A stretch of 64,000 nt of DNA. Source: CAUZIZ01 sp965219005 (GTDB lineage: Bacteria; Acidobacteriota; UBA6911; RPQK01; JAJDTT01). Of the stretch, positions 1 to 8,359 are shown piece after piece. The translations under genes and the position numbers were made by a program. The notes beneath the pieces were generated by a model. The model was not told where the DNA came from. It worked only from the letters and a program-made list of their open reading frames with translations, and searched no databases. The stretch is from the NCBI GenBank assembly GCA_965219005.1, contig CBDCMS010000004.1:2666001-2730000 (forward strand), read 5' to 3'. Position 1 is the first letter of the stretch. Each line of letters starts with the position of its first letter.

Positions 1-2002
1 CAAAGGAATAGGTATCCCGGTCCGGTCGGTCGCCGCTAGCGAGAACGGAATCGTCTTCCAAAAGCGACAGCGTGGCGTGGTTCTCTGATGCCAGCTGCTG
101 GGGCTGTTGGAGAATCCAACGACGGGCACTCCGCCTCTTCGCTTCCCTCCAGGCCTCATACTTCGCCTCCAGGTGCCTTCGCCGCTGGAGTGCTTCGGGG
201 ATTTCAGGCCGATAGTGGGTCTTCTCCTCCAGCCCCGTCGAAATGCGGAACCGACCAATATTCTTCCCCATCCCTGATAGCTGTTTCAGCGTCAGCACCA
301 GGGACTTCTCCGGTGTGCCACGAATAGGCTTATCCAGCTTGAACACGGCGTGATGGTCACCATAGATCTTGAAGACGCCCCACCCCGTTTCAGGATCGTC
401 ATCCAGTGCTTTCCCGATTTCGAAATCTTTGTTGGCCAGGGTCGCCGAGGGATCGAGCAAGGATAGGCGGCGCCCGACTTCATCGCCGCGATCTCTCAGG
501 TCCAGATGAAGCTCTGACAGAATAGCCTCTCCATCCGGATGCCTTCCCGGCCCCCGGCCGGGGAGGTCAGGATCCTGAAGGAGTTCGATTCGGAGGCGAT
601 CGAACGCCCGGATCGCCGGGCGAAACGTGAGCTGGTAGGTATCACTTTCGGCATTGGGTCCGGCCACGGCGATCGATCCGTCGTCGCCTTGACTAAAAGA
701 CGCCCCTTCGGCCGAGAAGAGTCCCTCTGGCCTGACGACCGACCATATTGTCCTGGTCCCGTTTGGGGGAAACCTGGAAACCAACTCCGACTCAAGCTTC
801 AAGATCTTGTTCGTAATGATTTCCTGCTTCGCCCCTATCTCAGGATCAGGTATCTCTAGCTCAGGCTCGTCTGCGTTGTTGAGGAAGGCGAAGAACTGAT
901 AATACTCCCGCTGCGACAAGGGATCGTACTTGTGGTCGTGGCACTGGGCACAGCTGAGGGTCAGACCGAGGAAGACCGTCGCCGTCGTGTTGACCCGATC
1001 GACGATCGAAGCGAAGCGGAATTCCTCGACGTCGACACCGCCCTCCTCGTTGAGCATGGTGTTGCGATGGAAGCCGGTCGCCACGATCTGTTCCCTATTG
1101 GCTTGCGGCAACATATCGCCCGCCAGTTGCTCGACGGTGAACTGGTCGAAGGCTAGGTTGCGGTTGAGGGCATCGATGACCCAATCCCGATAGGGCCAGA
1201 TGGATCGGACTCGATCCTTTTCATAACCATTGGTATCCGCGTAGCGAGCGGCGTCCAGCCAGTGCCTGGCCCACCGTTCACCATAGTGGGGAGAGGACAG
1301 AAGTCGGTCTACCAGCCTCTCGTAGGCTCCGGAGTTGCGGTCCTGGAGGAAGACGTTCAACTCCTGAATGGTGGGTGGAAGACCAATCAGATCCAGGTAG
1401 AGACGCCGGGCAAGGACCTCCCTGGGAGCTTCGGCTGAAGGAGCCAGAGTCTCGGCTCTAAGCCGAGCGAGAACGAAGGCGTCAATCGGATTTCGGATCC
1501 ACGCTCGATCCTCAAGCTGGGGTAGGCGGGGACGCACGGGTTTTACGAAGGCCCAATGCAGCGAGGTTCGAGCTTCGTCGGGCCAGTGCGCACCTTCATC
1601 GATCCAGCGACGGATCAGATCGATATCCCCATCCGCGAGCGGGCTGGGGGAGGGAGGCATCCGCATTAAGCTGTCCGATTCGGAAGCGGATAACACCTGG
1701 AACAAGAGACTCTCGCCGCTCTTTCCGGGTACGATCAGGGGTCTTCCCGAGTCTCCGCCGCGCAAGGTATGTTCTCTCGAGTCCAACCGCAGGCCTTTGG
1801 TCTGGACCTGAGCTCCGTGACAGTGATAGCAGTTCTTCTTCAGAATCGGCGTGACGTCACGCAGATAGTCCACACGGGAGCCAACCGATGCTCCGGCCTG
1901 CCCGATCGGCGCCGCAGCCAGAGTCTTCGGGAGCCCCTGTTGGATCAGGAGAAGTAGGCAGGTAGCGACAAAGCCCGCTCGAATGGCGATCACAGTCGAC
2001 AT
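1..2002 (-). CDS. PSCyt1/DUF1549/DUF1553 exported cytochrome c protein (partial)
   Basis: The reading frame is open from an ATG at 2002 to the left edge, about 667 codons, so the C-terminus lies outside the window. Residues 1-30 form a signal peptide. A haem-binding CYHCH motif sits at residues 58-62, followed by the planctomycete-type cytochrome region (KGLRLDSRE, PPSPSPL), then a DUF1549 domain with the typical CAQCHDHKYDP motif near residue 350. The missing part should carry DUF1553. Family members are secreted and very common in Planctomycetota and Acidobacteriota; their reaction is not established, though links to sugar or C1 oxidation are often proposed. The start codon overlaps the stop of the upstream SDR gene by one base (TGATG), implying translational coupling. 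Confidence 0.9.
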   Translation of the reverse strand, partial: MSTVIAIRAGFVATCLLLLIQQGLPKTLAAAPIGQAGASVGSRVDYLRDVTPILKKNCYHCHGAQVQTKGLRLDSREHTLRGGDSGRPLIVPGKSGESLLFQVLSASESDSLMRMPPSPSPLADGDIDLIRRWIDEGAHWPDEARTSLHWAFVKPVRPRLPQLEDRAWIRNPIDAFVLARLRAETLAPSAEAPREVLARRLYLDLIGLPPTIQELNVFLQDRNSGAYERLVDRLLSSPHYGERWARHWLDAARYADTNGYEKDRVRSIWPYRDWVIDALNRNLAFDQFTVEQLAGDMLPQANREQIVATGFHRNTMLNEEGGVDVEEFRFASIVDRVNTTATVFLGLTLSCAQCHDHKYDPLSQREYYQFFAFLNNADEPELEIPDPEIGAKQEIITNKILKLESELVSRFPPNGTRTIWSVVRPEGLFSAEGASFSQGDDGSIAVAGPNAESDTYQLTFRPAIRAFDRLRIELLQDPDLPGRGPGRHPDGEAILSELHLDLRDRGDEVGRRLSLLDPSATLANKDFEIGKALDDDPETGWGVFKIYGDHHAVFKLDKPIRGTPEKSLVLTLKQLSGMGKNIGRFRISTGLEEKTHYRPEIPEALQRRRHLEAKYEAWREAKRRSARRWILQQPQQLASENHATLSLLEDDSVLASGDRPDRDTYSF

Positions 2003-2772
2003 CAGAACAGGACGGCTCCGCCACAGACGTTGATGGACTGGCCGTTCACTCCTCGGGCCTCGTCTCTTGCGAGATAGACGGCGAGGGTTGCAACTTCCTC
2101 GGGTTCGAGCCGCCGTCCAAGGGGTGTCGACTCGTCTTCGAGTTTTTCGAAGGTTGTGCCAAGCCGGACTGCGTCATACTCCAGGCGTTGGTCGTTCATC
2201 TCCGAGCGTGTGACTCCAGGACAGATGGCATTTGCTGTGATGCCTGCTGACGCCATCTCTGTGGCAGTCGACTTGGTTAGACCGATGAGGGCATGTTTGC
2301 TAGCCGAGTAGGCGGCGCTGTGGAAACCGGCTGTTTTACCCGCAATGGATGCTACGTTGAGGATCCTACCCCAGTGCCGCTCGATCATCGCCGGAAGTAC
2401 CAATTTGGTAAGAAGGTAAGGTGCTGTCAGATTGACGCGCAGGGTCAAGTTCCAGAAGTCGTCACTGAAGTCCACCAGCGGCTTCGGGTCCTGGCTGCTG
2501 CCAATACCAGCATTGTTGACAAGAACCTCAACTGGGCCCCAACCCTTGGTGACCTGGTCGACGATGCGCGCCGGAGCCGAATCGTCGGATAGGTCGTCCA
2601 CGATGACCATGGTCTCGCCGCCCATGCTCTGAACCTCCTGGGCCAAGCTGCTCAGTTGGTCCTGACTGCGAGCAGTGATAGCCAGACGAGCCCCCTCGTG
2701 GGCAAAAGCAAGAGCGATTGCCCTTCCGATTCCCCGACCAGCTCCCGTGACCAGAGCGATACGGTTCCTCAT
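2002..2772 (-). CDS. SDR family NAD(P)-dependent oxidoreductase
   Basis: This is a classical short-chain dehydrogenase of 256 residues. It has the cofactor motif TGAGRGIG at residues 9-16, NNAG at 86-89, catalytic Ser142 and the YSASK motif with Tyr155 and Lys159. The frame extends upstream to 2844, but the start at 2772 places Met directly before the Rossmann strand and has an AAGAG-type ribosome site about 11 bases upstream, so I chose it. It would reduce or oxidise an alcohol/ketone in the cytoplasm; the substrate cannot be told. It overlaps the cytochrome gene downstream by one base, so the two are probably one operon. Confidence 0.9.
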   Translation of the reverse strand: MRNRIALVTGAGRGIGRAIALAFAHEGARLAITARSQDQLSSLAQEVQSMGGETMVIVDDLSDDSAPARIVDQVTKGWGPVEVLVNNAGIGSSQDPKPLVDFSDDFWNLTLRVNLTAPYLLTKLVLPAMIERHWGRILNVASIAGKTAGFHSAAYSASKHALIGLTKSTATEMASAGITANAICPGVTRSEMNDQRLEYDAVRLGTTFEKLEDESTPLGRRLEPEEVATLAVYLARDEARGVNGQSINVCGGAVLF

Positions 2773-2961
2773 GAAAGCAATGTCTCTTCTTTCGCTGTAA
2801 GATTCTGCATGGTCACACGGTACTACACCTTGGCCCTTCGTCACAGTTCTTGGGGCTTGTGCGAAGGCCTGGTTGCATCGTCCTTAGGGGCGTAGCGGTG
2901 GCCCTTGAGGGGACCATCAGCTACGCCGAAGGCGTTATTTCACCGCATTTCTAGCTCCCGT

Positions 2962-3088
2962 AAGTTTCAGCTTAGCCGCGCCACCGGCTGCGCCGGATCG
3001 TACATAGAGGAAACTACTCGAACCATGAAAGCCTGAAGCGCAAGCGAGGGGTTGGGGAGGGCAGGATTCCAGCGAAGTTTCAGCCTAA
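2962..3088. repeat. Cluster of short dispersed repeats
   Basis: The gene-free stretch 2773-3205 holds several short repeats found elsewhere in the window. AAGTTTCAGCTTAG occurs at 2962-2975 and a variant at 3075-3088. GGCTGCGCCGGATCGTACA at 2986-3004 recurs near 60667. A copy of the AAGCGCRAGCGAGGGGTTGG family lies at 3036-3058. No coding signal is seen in the stretch. Confidence 0.7.
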
Positions 3089-3205
3089 CGCAGCAGACCC
3101 GCCGCACCTGGGGGAATTCTGTTGAGGTTGGGGTGGGGAAGGGGTACATTTGGCGGATTCGGTTGGCGATATAAAGAAAGGCGGATAGCGGGGGAGTCTT
3201 CAGCG

Positions 3206-4048
3206 ATGAAAAAAACAAGGCGTGAATGGCTCAAGGGCAGTGCCAGCTCGGCCCTGGCCCTGTCTACCTTCTCGTTTGCCGGCTGCGGCTCCGAGGAAAG
3301 CTTGCCCTCGGAAGAATCCGGTCTTCAGATGATCCCACTGGACTATGGTCGCTCCTTTATCTGTCACGAGGCGCCGGAAAACTCCGTGCGCTTCTGGATC
3401 GAGAGCCGCACCCGCATTCTTGACGAGCAGAAAGGCGGCTGGACCGATTACTACCAGTGCGGTTCCTGTAAGAGCGAAGACACATTTGCCACAAAGCATC
3501 TTCTCGTCGAAGAGAACTACGATTTTCTTCCCATCTTCGGTGACGGCCAGATATTGATCTTCCGTCGTCACGCCTTCGTGGATCAGCGATACCGTACGAC
3601 TACGGGATCAGAAGAAATCCTCTGGGGACCTCCGAGGTTGGTGCTGAAGCAGGCTGACCAGGTAAGGGAGTTGGTTGGCTACGATCAGATCCACGAGGCT
3701 ACCGCAGCGGCCACCCCCCTGGTGACACAGACAGAGCTCTGGAACTCGGAGCTAGGCTTGCGAGCGATCATCGAGTGCCCCACCAAAACCATGAATATCA
3801 GCCAGATAAAGAAGGTGTACCAGGTCGACACGGGACCGGTCGCCTATCCCGATCTTTCCCGCCGGCACGACCCCGAGATTGATGCCTTGAGTCTGGCCTT
3901 TGTCGTTTTCAATACGCCTGATTTCGCTGATTTCGTGGTGGAACAGCCCACTCCTCTCAAGGAAAATCCCGAGAATTGTCAGGTCTTCCACTACTCACAG
4001 CCCTTCAGTAAGACGACGAGGAACCGGGTCTTTACACAGTTGGTGTGA
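3206..4048 (+). CDS. TAT-exported lipoprotein of unknown function
   Basis: 280 residues from the ATG at 3206, which has a GGGGGAG ribosome site nine bases upstream; the open frame begins earlier at 3122 but that extension is not signal-like. The N-terminus is a twin-arginine signal (TRREWLKG), a hydrophobic stretch and a lipobox ending in FAGC, so the mature protein should be folded in the cytoplasm and lipid-anchored outside. The body contains a CGSCKSE motif and no domain I recognise. It lies 68 bases upstream of the propeller gene at 4117 on the same strand and may be co-transcribed with it. Function unknown. Confidence 0.75.
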   Translation: MKKTRREWLKGSASSALALSTFSFAGCGSEESLPSEESGLQMIPLDYGRSFICHEAPENSVRFWIESRTRILDEQKGGWTDYYQCGSCKSEDTFATKHLLVEENYDFLPIFGDGQILIFRRHAFVDQRYRTTTGSEEILWGPPRLVLKQADQVRELVGYDQIHEATAAATPLVTQTELWNSELGLRAIIECPTKTMNISQIKKVYQVDTGPVAYPDLSRRHDPEIDALSLAFVVFNTPDFADFVVEQPTPLKENPENCQVFHYSQPFSKTTRNRVFTQLV

Positions 4049-4116
4049 CTGATGGTGTAGAGATGAGATGCCAGAATGTAAAGTTGTTTTTGAACGAATC
4101 CTATAGGGAGATCAGA

Positions 4117-5643
4117 ATGACTCAATCCCTCTTGCCCAAGTTGCTGTTAGCAGCGGTATTTCTTACGGCTGCGCTTCCCGAGATGCTCGCAGCCGACGTG
4201 CGCAGTGTCGGGAGCAAGCTGCAACTGTTTCTTGACGATTGGTTGATCCAGTCTCTGGACAACGTCCGGCCAGTCCTCCACAGTCCCGATCGTCGCGAGG
4301 CGGCGATTCGAAAGGACCAGCCCTGGGAGGATATTTACCTCTACAACCCGGTTGTCATCAAGGACGGCCATCGATATCGGATGTGGTATCGAGCCAAGTA
4401 CGTGGAGCGGCCCTTCTATACTGCCTACGCCGAGAGTCTGGACGGCATCCACTGGGTCAAGCCCAATCTGGGGCTGATCGAGTTCGAAGGTTCCCGGGAC
4501 AACAATATCGTCTGGCCGATTCCTGGAGCCGACGGCAGATCCTTCTCGGTGTTCAGGGACGAGAATCCAGCAGCTGGCCCGGCGGCCCGATACAAGGCCA
4601 TCACCAACCTGTATGAGGAGACGGCTTCGGGTGTACGCCAGGGAGTCATCTTCGGTCTGGCTTCTCCGGATGGGTTACGCTGGCACTATCTTCAGAAAGA
4701 AGCGATGTTGAGAGCGGTGCCTGAGGACCCGCAGTACGACTCCCACAATATCGCTCTCTGGGACGCGGCTCGGAAGCACTACACGATCTATGCTCGCGGC
4801 TGGTTTCGCCGGGGCATCCCTCCACCCGGGTCCAAGCGCGTCGACCGGGACGCGGACAATATCATCATGAAGCTGCCTTCGGGTGAGCAGCGCAGTTTCA
4901 CTCATATCCGCGATATTCGACGCTACACTTCCACCGATTATCGAAACTGGTCTCCCCAGGAATACATCGGGCTAGGATCGGGACCGCTTGAGCACCTCTA
5001 CAAGAACTCCGCGACCCCCTACTTCCGTGATCCCAGCATGGTTTTCATGTTTCCGAAGCGTTTCCTCCCCACTCGGAAATTCGATCCCGACTGGAAGAAC
5101 ATCGGCCTTTCAGACATTGTTTTCCTGTTCAGCCGCGACGGCCTGAGCTTCGATCGCCGATTCATGGAGGCCTTCATGCGTCCAGGCAGGCACATCGAAG
5201 CCTGGCACGAAAGGTCCATTCAGGTAGGTACCGGCCTGGTTCCCACCGGCGACAAGGAGATGTCCCTTTATTTCATCGAGCACGCCAAGACCGCCAAGCT
5301 GGTAATCCGACGGGGAGTCCTGAGACTGGACGGATTCGTTTCCCTGAACGCCCCTTATCAGGGCGGCAGCATGGTAACACGGACCCTGAAGTTCTCCGGC
5401 AGTCAGCTCATTGTCAACTACGCGACCTCAGCAGCCGGCAGCATCCGAGTCGAGATCCAGGATGGAAACGGGAAGCCACTGTCCGGTTACGGGCTCGAGG
5501 ACTGCGGTGCCATCTATGGTGACGAAGTCGAGCGAGTTGTGACCTGGAAGGGAGGCTCTGACCTGAAACGGCTATCGGGGCAGCCATTACGACTCAAGTT
5601 CGAGTTGAAGGACGCTGATCTGTACTCGCTTCGGTTTCGATAG
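4117..5643 (+). CDS. Exported five-bladed propeller, glycosidase-like (copy 1)
   Basis: 508 residues from the ATG at 4117 (AGGGAGA five bases upstream); an in-frame extension to 4045 lacks support. A signal peptide ends near LPEMLAA. The body has the repeated W-x-S-x-DG-x-x-W style blades of GH32/GH43/GH68-like furanosidase propellers (SLDGIHWVKPNLGL, SPDGLRWHYL, SRDGLSFDRRF). A C-terminal beta-sandwich ends in DADLYSLRFR and is nearly the same as the end of the protein at 20906-22375. The family is common in secreted proteomes of Acidobacteriota and Planctomycetota, where it is often annotated only as hypothetical. A role in polysaccharide binding or cleavage is inference; catalytic acids were not assigned. 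Confidence 0.8.
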   Translation: MTQSLLPKLLLAAVFLTAALPEMLAADVRSVGSKLQLFLDDWLIQSLDNVRPVLHSPDRREAAIRKDQPWEDIYLYNPVVIKDGHRYRMWYRAKYVERPFYTAYAESLDGIHWVKPNLGLIEFEGSRDNNIVWPIPGADGRSFSVFRDENPAAGPAARYKAITNLYEETASGVRQGVIFGLASPDGLRWHYLQKEAMLRAVPEDPQYDSHNIALWDAARKHYTIYARGWFRRGIPPPGSKRVDRDADNIIMKLPSGEQRSFTHIRDIRRYTSTDYRNWSPQEYIGLGSGPLEHLYKNSATPYFRDPSMVFMFPKRFLPTRKFDPDWKNIGLSDIVFLFSRDGLSFDRRFMEAFMRPGRHIEAWHERSIQVGTGLVPTGDKEMSLYFIEHAKTAKLVIRRGVLRLDGFVSLNAPYQGGSMVTRTLKFSGSQLIVNYATSAAGSIRVEIQDGNGKPLSGYGLEDCGAIYGDEVERVVTWKGGSDLKRLSGQPLRLKFELKDADLYSLRFR

Positions 5644-5721
5644 GCAGGAGAATCGAAACTCTACTGTTCTCCACGGCAACCGCACCAAGAAAAACTTCTA
5701 GCCGGGTCTCATTCTGTCTAT

Positions 5722-5758
5722 CTCATCCGTCATTAAGGATGAGAACAATGAAGTTCTC
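5722..5758 (+). promoter_or_regulatory. Two overlapping hairpins upstream of the YCII gene
   Basis: CTCATCC (5722-5728) pairs with GGATGAG (5737-5743), and GAGAAC (5741-5746) pairs with GTTCTC (5753-5758). The two stems share the bases GAG at 5741-5743 and so exclude each other. They sit just before the AGGAGGA ribosome site (about 5773) of the gene at 5785. Neither has a U-tract, so this is at most an attenuator-like or mRNA-stability element. Confidence 0.35.
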
Positions 5759-5784
5759 AACATCAAACTAGCAGGAGGAATGAC

Positions 5785-6147
5785 ATGACGGACTTTCTAC
5801 TTCTCTACCAAGGCGGTGATTCTGACTGGATGGAAAAAGCGGGACCTGAAGAGATGCAGGCGCATATGCAAGAATGGGGCGCCTGGTTCAAAGAGCTGGA
5901 AGCCTCGGGGAACCTGCGCAACCCTGGGGCTGCGCTAGCGCCAGGGGGTGCTGTGCTTTCCCAGACGTCAAATGGAATCGAAACAGATACAACGATGTCT
6001 GAGGTCAAGGAGCTCATCGGGGGCTACTCCGTGATTCAGGCAGCAACCCTGGATGAAGCAACCCGCCTTGCCAAAGGAGGGCCCTTCCTGCGGCACAATC
6101 CGAACGGCAATATTCTCGTCCGCCCAGTGCTTGCTATGGAGGGCTAG
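5785..6147 (+). CDS. YCII-related (DGPF-type) protein
   Basis: 120 residues with the YCII/DGPF fold: start MTDFLLLYQGG, central helix, and the motif GGPFLRHNPNGNILVRPV, in which the usual DGPF signature reads GGPF. These small dimeric proteins are the near-universal genomic partner of ECF42 sigma factors, and one lies convergent just downstream (6352-7620). A strong AGGAGGA ribosome site precedes the ATG. The stop codon TAG is part of the CTAG site flanking the small mobile element at 6148. The partner role with the sigma factor follows from family knowledge; the molecular function is unknown. Confidence 0.85.
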   Translation: MTDFLLLYQGGDSDWMEKAGPEEMQAHMQEWGAWFKELEASGNLRNPGAALAPGGAVLSQTSNGIETDTTMSEVKELIGGYSVIQAATLDEATRLAKGGPFLRHNPNGNILVRPVLAMEG

Positions 6148-6341
6148 GAGCCTGTCCGAGTAATGGTGTGGGTTGCGTTACAGGCGCCGTTGGTCCAGCT
6201 GCAAGGCGGGGCGACGCAGGCGATGCTCGGTCATCGTCGAGGAGCCCGAACACAGCAGATGGGCTGACGCCGCCTGTAACTGCCTTGATCTCGCCTCGCA
6301 AGCCCCATTCTCGCAACCCGCACCATTACTCGGACAGGCTC
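6148..6341. mobile_element. MITE with 30-bp terminal inverted repeats and CTAG flanks
   Basis: The arms beginning GAGCCTGTCCGAGTAATGGT at 6148-6177 and 6312-6341 are inverted copies with one mismatch. CTAG flanks both sides (6144-6147 and 6342-6345), as expected of a 4-bp target duplication or palindromic target. A second inner inverted pair (GTTACAGGCG/CGCCTGTAAC) lies inside. At 194 bp and with no reading frame it is non-autonomous. The ends resemble those of the IS1182-type element at 31141 (AGCCTGTC core, CTAG flanks). It fills the whole gap between the convergent YCII and ECF42 genes. Confidence 0.8.
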
Positions 6342-6351
6342 CTAGCTCGGG

Positions 6352-7620
6352 CTACAGTTCAGTCCCCGACCTTCGGATCTGGAGCTCGATCAAGTAACGC
6401 TCATGTTTTGTTCGTGCTTGGTCGAGCGCCTCGTCCAAGAAGGGTTGGGCTTGGTCGGGAGCACCCGCGCGGGTGTATAGGTTGGCCAGAACGGCTGCGA
6501 TCTCCGGGTTATGTGGCAGCTTGCGCCCACGGTGCAAAGCCTCTACCAGCGGTATGGCTTCGGCGGCGGTAGCGCGATACGAAATGGCGACGGCCCGGTT
6601 GAGTTGTACGATCGGAGAAGGAGCGACCTCGAGCAGCCGGTCGTAGAGATTACAGATTGAGCTCCACTCCGTCTCCATAAAGGTTGTCGCCGAACAATGG
6701 CGGGCCGCTATTGCCGCTTCCAGGTGATAGCGGCCTGCCACCACTGTCTCCATCCTCGATGAGGCTCTCAAATAGCCAAATCCCTGGTTGATCAAATCGC
6801 GGTCCCAGAGCGATCGATCCTGTAGGTCGAGCGGGATCAGGCGTCCTGCTTGATCAAGCCGAGATTCAATACGGGCTGCATTGAAGCACATCACCGCCAG
6901 AATGGCGGCCGTCTCGCTGCTGGATAGAGTAGGCTCGTCCACGACGAGCTTCGTGAGTCTCATAGCCTCTTGGCAAAGTTCCAACAGAATGGGTTTCTCG
7001 CTGGTGGACTGGTAACCCTCGCTAAACAGCAGATACAACCCCGTGTGCAGGATCTCTCTTGCAGCCGGGAGTCCCTCAGCTGTCGGGAGGACGAACTCCG
7101 CACCCCGTAGCTTGCTTCGGGTCCGGTAAAGGCGCTTATTGATCGTGGTTTCGGTGGTAAGCAGGGCACGGGCGATAGCAGGTACGCTGAGGCCACACAT
7201 GGTTTTCAGGATCAAGGTCACCTGGTTCTCGGGCGTAAGCGACTTGTGGCAGCAGAGGAAGATCATGCGCAATTGGTCGTCGTGAACCCACGACTCCTCG
7301 AAGGCTTCATCCACGGTTGAGGTGAGAGTCCAGTCGCTGTCCAGGTATTTGGTGAGGTCGCTGGCGAAGGTAGTGCAAGTTCGTTCCCGACGGATGGCAT
7401 CAATTGCTCGGTTTCGTGCGGTGGTCAGCAGCCAGGCTGCAGGTTTGTCAGGGATCCCCCCTTCGGACCACGCGCTCAACGCCACCACGAACGACTCCTG
7501 GACGACATCCTCGGCCAGGCCCAGATTCTGTGGTCCGAAGATGCGTGTGAGTACCGAGATCAGGCGGCCCGACTCACGCCGGAACAACCCCTCGATCTCA
7601 ACCTGGCTGTCGCGATTCAC
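6352..7620 (-). CDS. RNA polymerase sigma factor, ECF42 type
   Basis: 422 residues, much longer than a plain ECF sigma factor. Residues 12-75 match sigma region 2 (FGPQNLGLAEDVVQESFVVAL, WLLTTARNRAIDAIRRER), and residues 115-165 match region 4 (LTPENQVTLILKTMCGLSVPAIARAL). The long C-terminal extension has the DUF6596 segment and TPR-like helices typical of ECF42, which replaces an anti-sigma factor as regulatory domain. The YCII protein at 5785 is the expected partner, although here the pair is convergent rather than in one operon. Target promoters are unknown. Confidence 0.9.
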   Translation of the reverse strand: MNRDSQVEIEGLFRRESGRLISVLTRIFGPQNLGLAEDVVQESFVVALSAWSEGGIPDKPAAWLLTTARNRAIDAIRRERTCTTFASDLTKYLDSDWTLTSTVDEAFEESWVHDDQLRMIFLCCHKSLTPENQVTLILKTMCGLSVPAIARALLTTETTINKRLYRTRSKLRGAEFVLPTAEGLPAAREILHTGLYLLFSEGYQSTSEKPILLELCQEAMRLTKLVVDEPTLSSSETAAILAVMCFNAARIESRLDQAGRLIPLDLQDRSLWDRDLINQGFGYLRASSRMETVVAGRYHLEAAIAARHCSATTFMETEWSSICNLYDRLLEVAPSPIVQLNRAVAISYRATAAEAIPLVEALHRGRKLPHNPEIAAVLANLYTRAGAPDQAQPFLDEALDQARTKHERYLIELQIRRSGTEL

Positions 7621-7931
7621 GGTTGGAGCCTTCCTTAGCGAGCGGCGACGACCCGCCGTCCTCGCCCTGCCAATTGCAGGGTACGCCTGGCCTGGTCACG
7701 AACGACGGAGGACATCACACTTCTGGGTGAAGAGAGCAGTGAGAGCCCGACGATGTCTTGAACGGGAGCTTACGTCGAACGACGGTTGCCAGGGTCGCCG
7801 AGGAAAAGCGAGGGCTGGTTCGTCTTCGCATTGGATCATGACTTTAGCGTCCGAATAGATTCTAATCGATCTGACCTGAAACTTAACCTGCTTGGTTCGC
7901 CAGTTCTTCGGCTATTGGCAACGTGAAGGAA

Positions 7932-8056
7932 ACCTGAAGCGCGAGCGAGGGGTTGGGGTGCAGCAAGATGCTTGGACGAAGGCGCCTGAAATGCAGGCAG
8001 GCACCCAGTAGGGGGATTTGTGGCGCTCCCCAACCCCTCGCTTGCGCTTTAGGCTT
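7932..8056. repeat. Inverted pair of the AAGCGCGAGCGAGGGGTTGG repeat
   Basis: A forward copy lies at 7932-7958 and an inverted copy at 8028-8056, 69 bases apart, so the RNA could fold into a large hairpin. Other copies of the same roughly 27-bp sequence are at 3031-3058 and 56649-56677. All copies are intergenic. Confidence 0.8.
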
Positions 8057-8233
8057 CCATGAATCGGCAGGGTCTTTGCCATGGAGGAAACAGTTTCTTC
8101 CTGAATGGCCCAGTGCGGCAAGTCCTTAGCAGCTCTTTCGTGCCCGTCGTAACCGCTATCGGTAGCAAAGATTGAGAGGAAACTCATGTGCTTTTGTGAG
8201 GACACAAGATTGCGTTCTGGAAAGGGTACCTCG

Positions 8234-8359
8234 ATGCGCCTGTGCCACCGGTTGTGCCAACTTCTCGTCTGGGTTTTCCTGGCAAGCCCTGTCCATCCCC
8301 AGGAGCCGCCGAATGGATCTCTACACGGACGTGAGAGAACATCCGAGAGAAACCCTGAA
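8234..8359 (+). pseudogene. Possible 5' remnant of an exported protein gene
   Basis: From an ATG at 8234, preceded by GGAAAGGG, the frame reads MRLCHRLCQLLVWVFLASP, a good signal peptide, and continues in the same frame only into the antisense of the PEBP gene. It looks like the first 30-40 codons of an exported protein whose remainder was lost. This could be chance; no homology was tested. Confidence 0.3.

Larger units (their letters stand above)
7621..8359. other. Gene-poor stretch with repeats
   Basis: No convincing complete gene is seen here. The stretch contains an AAGTTTCAG repeat (7876-7884, reverse), the inverted repeat pair at 7932-8056 and a possible gene-start remnant at 8234. The rest shows no motif I recognise. 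Confidence 0.5.
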
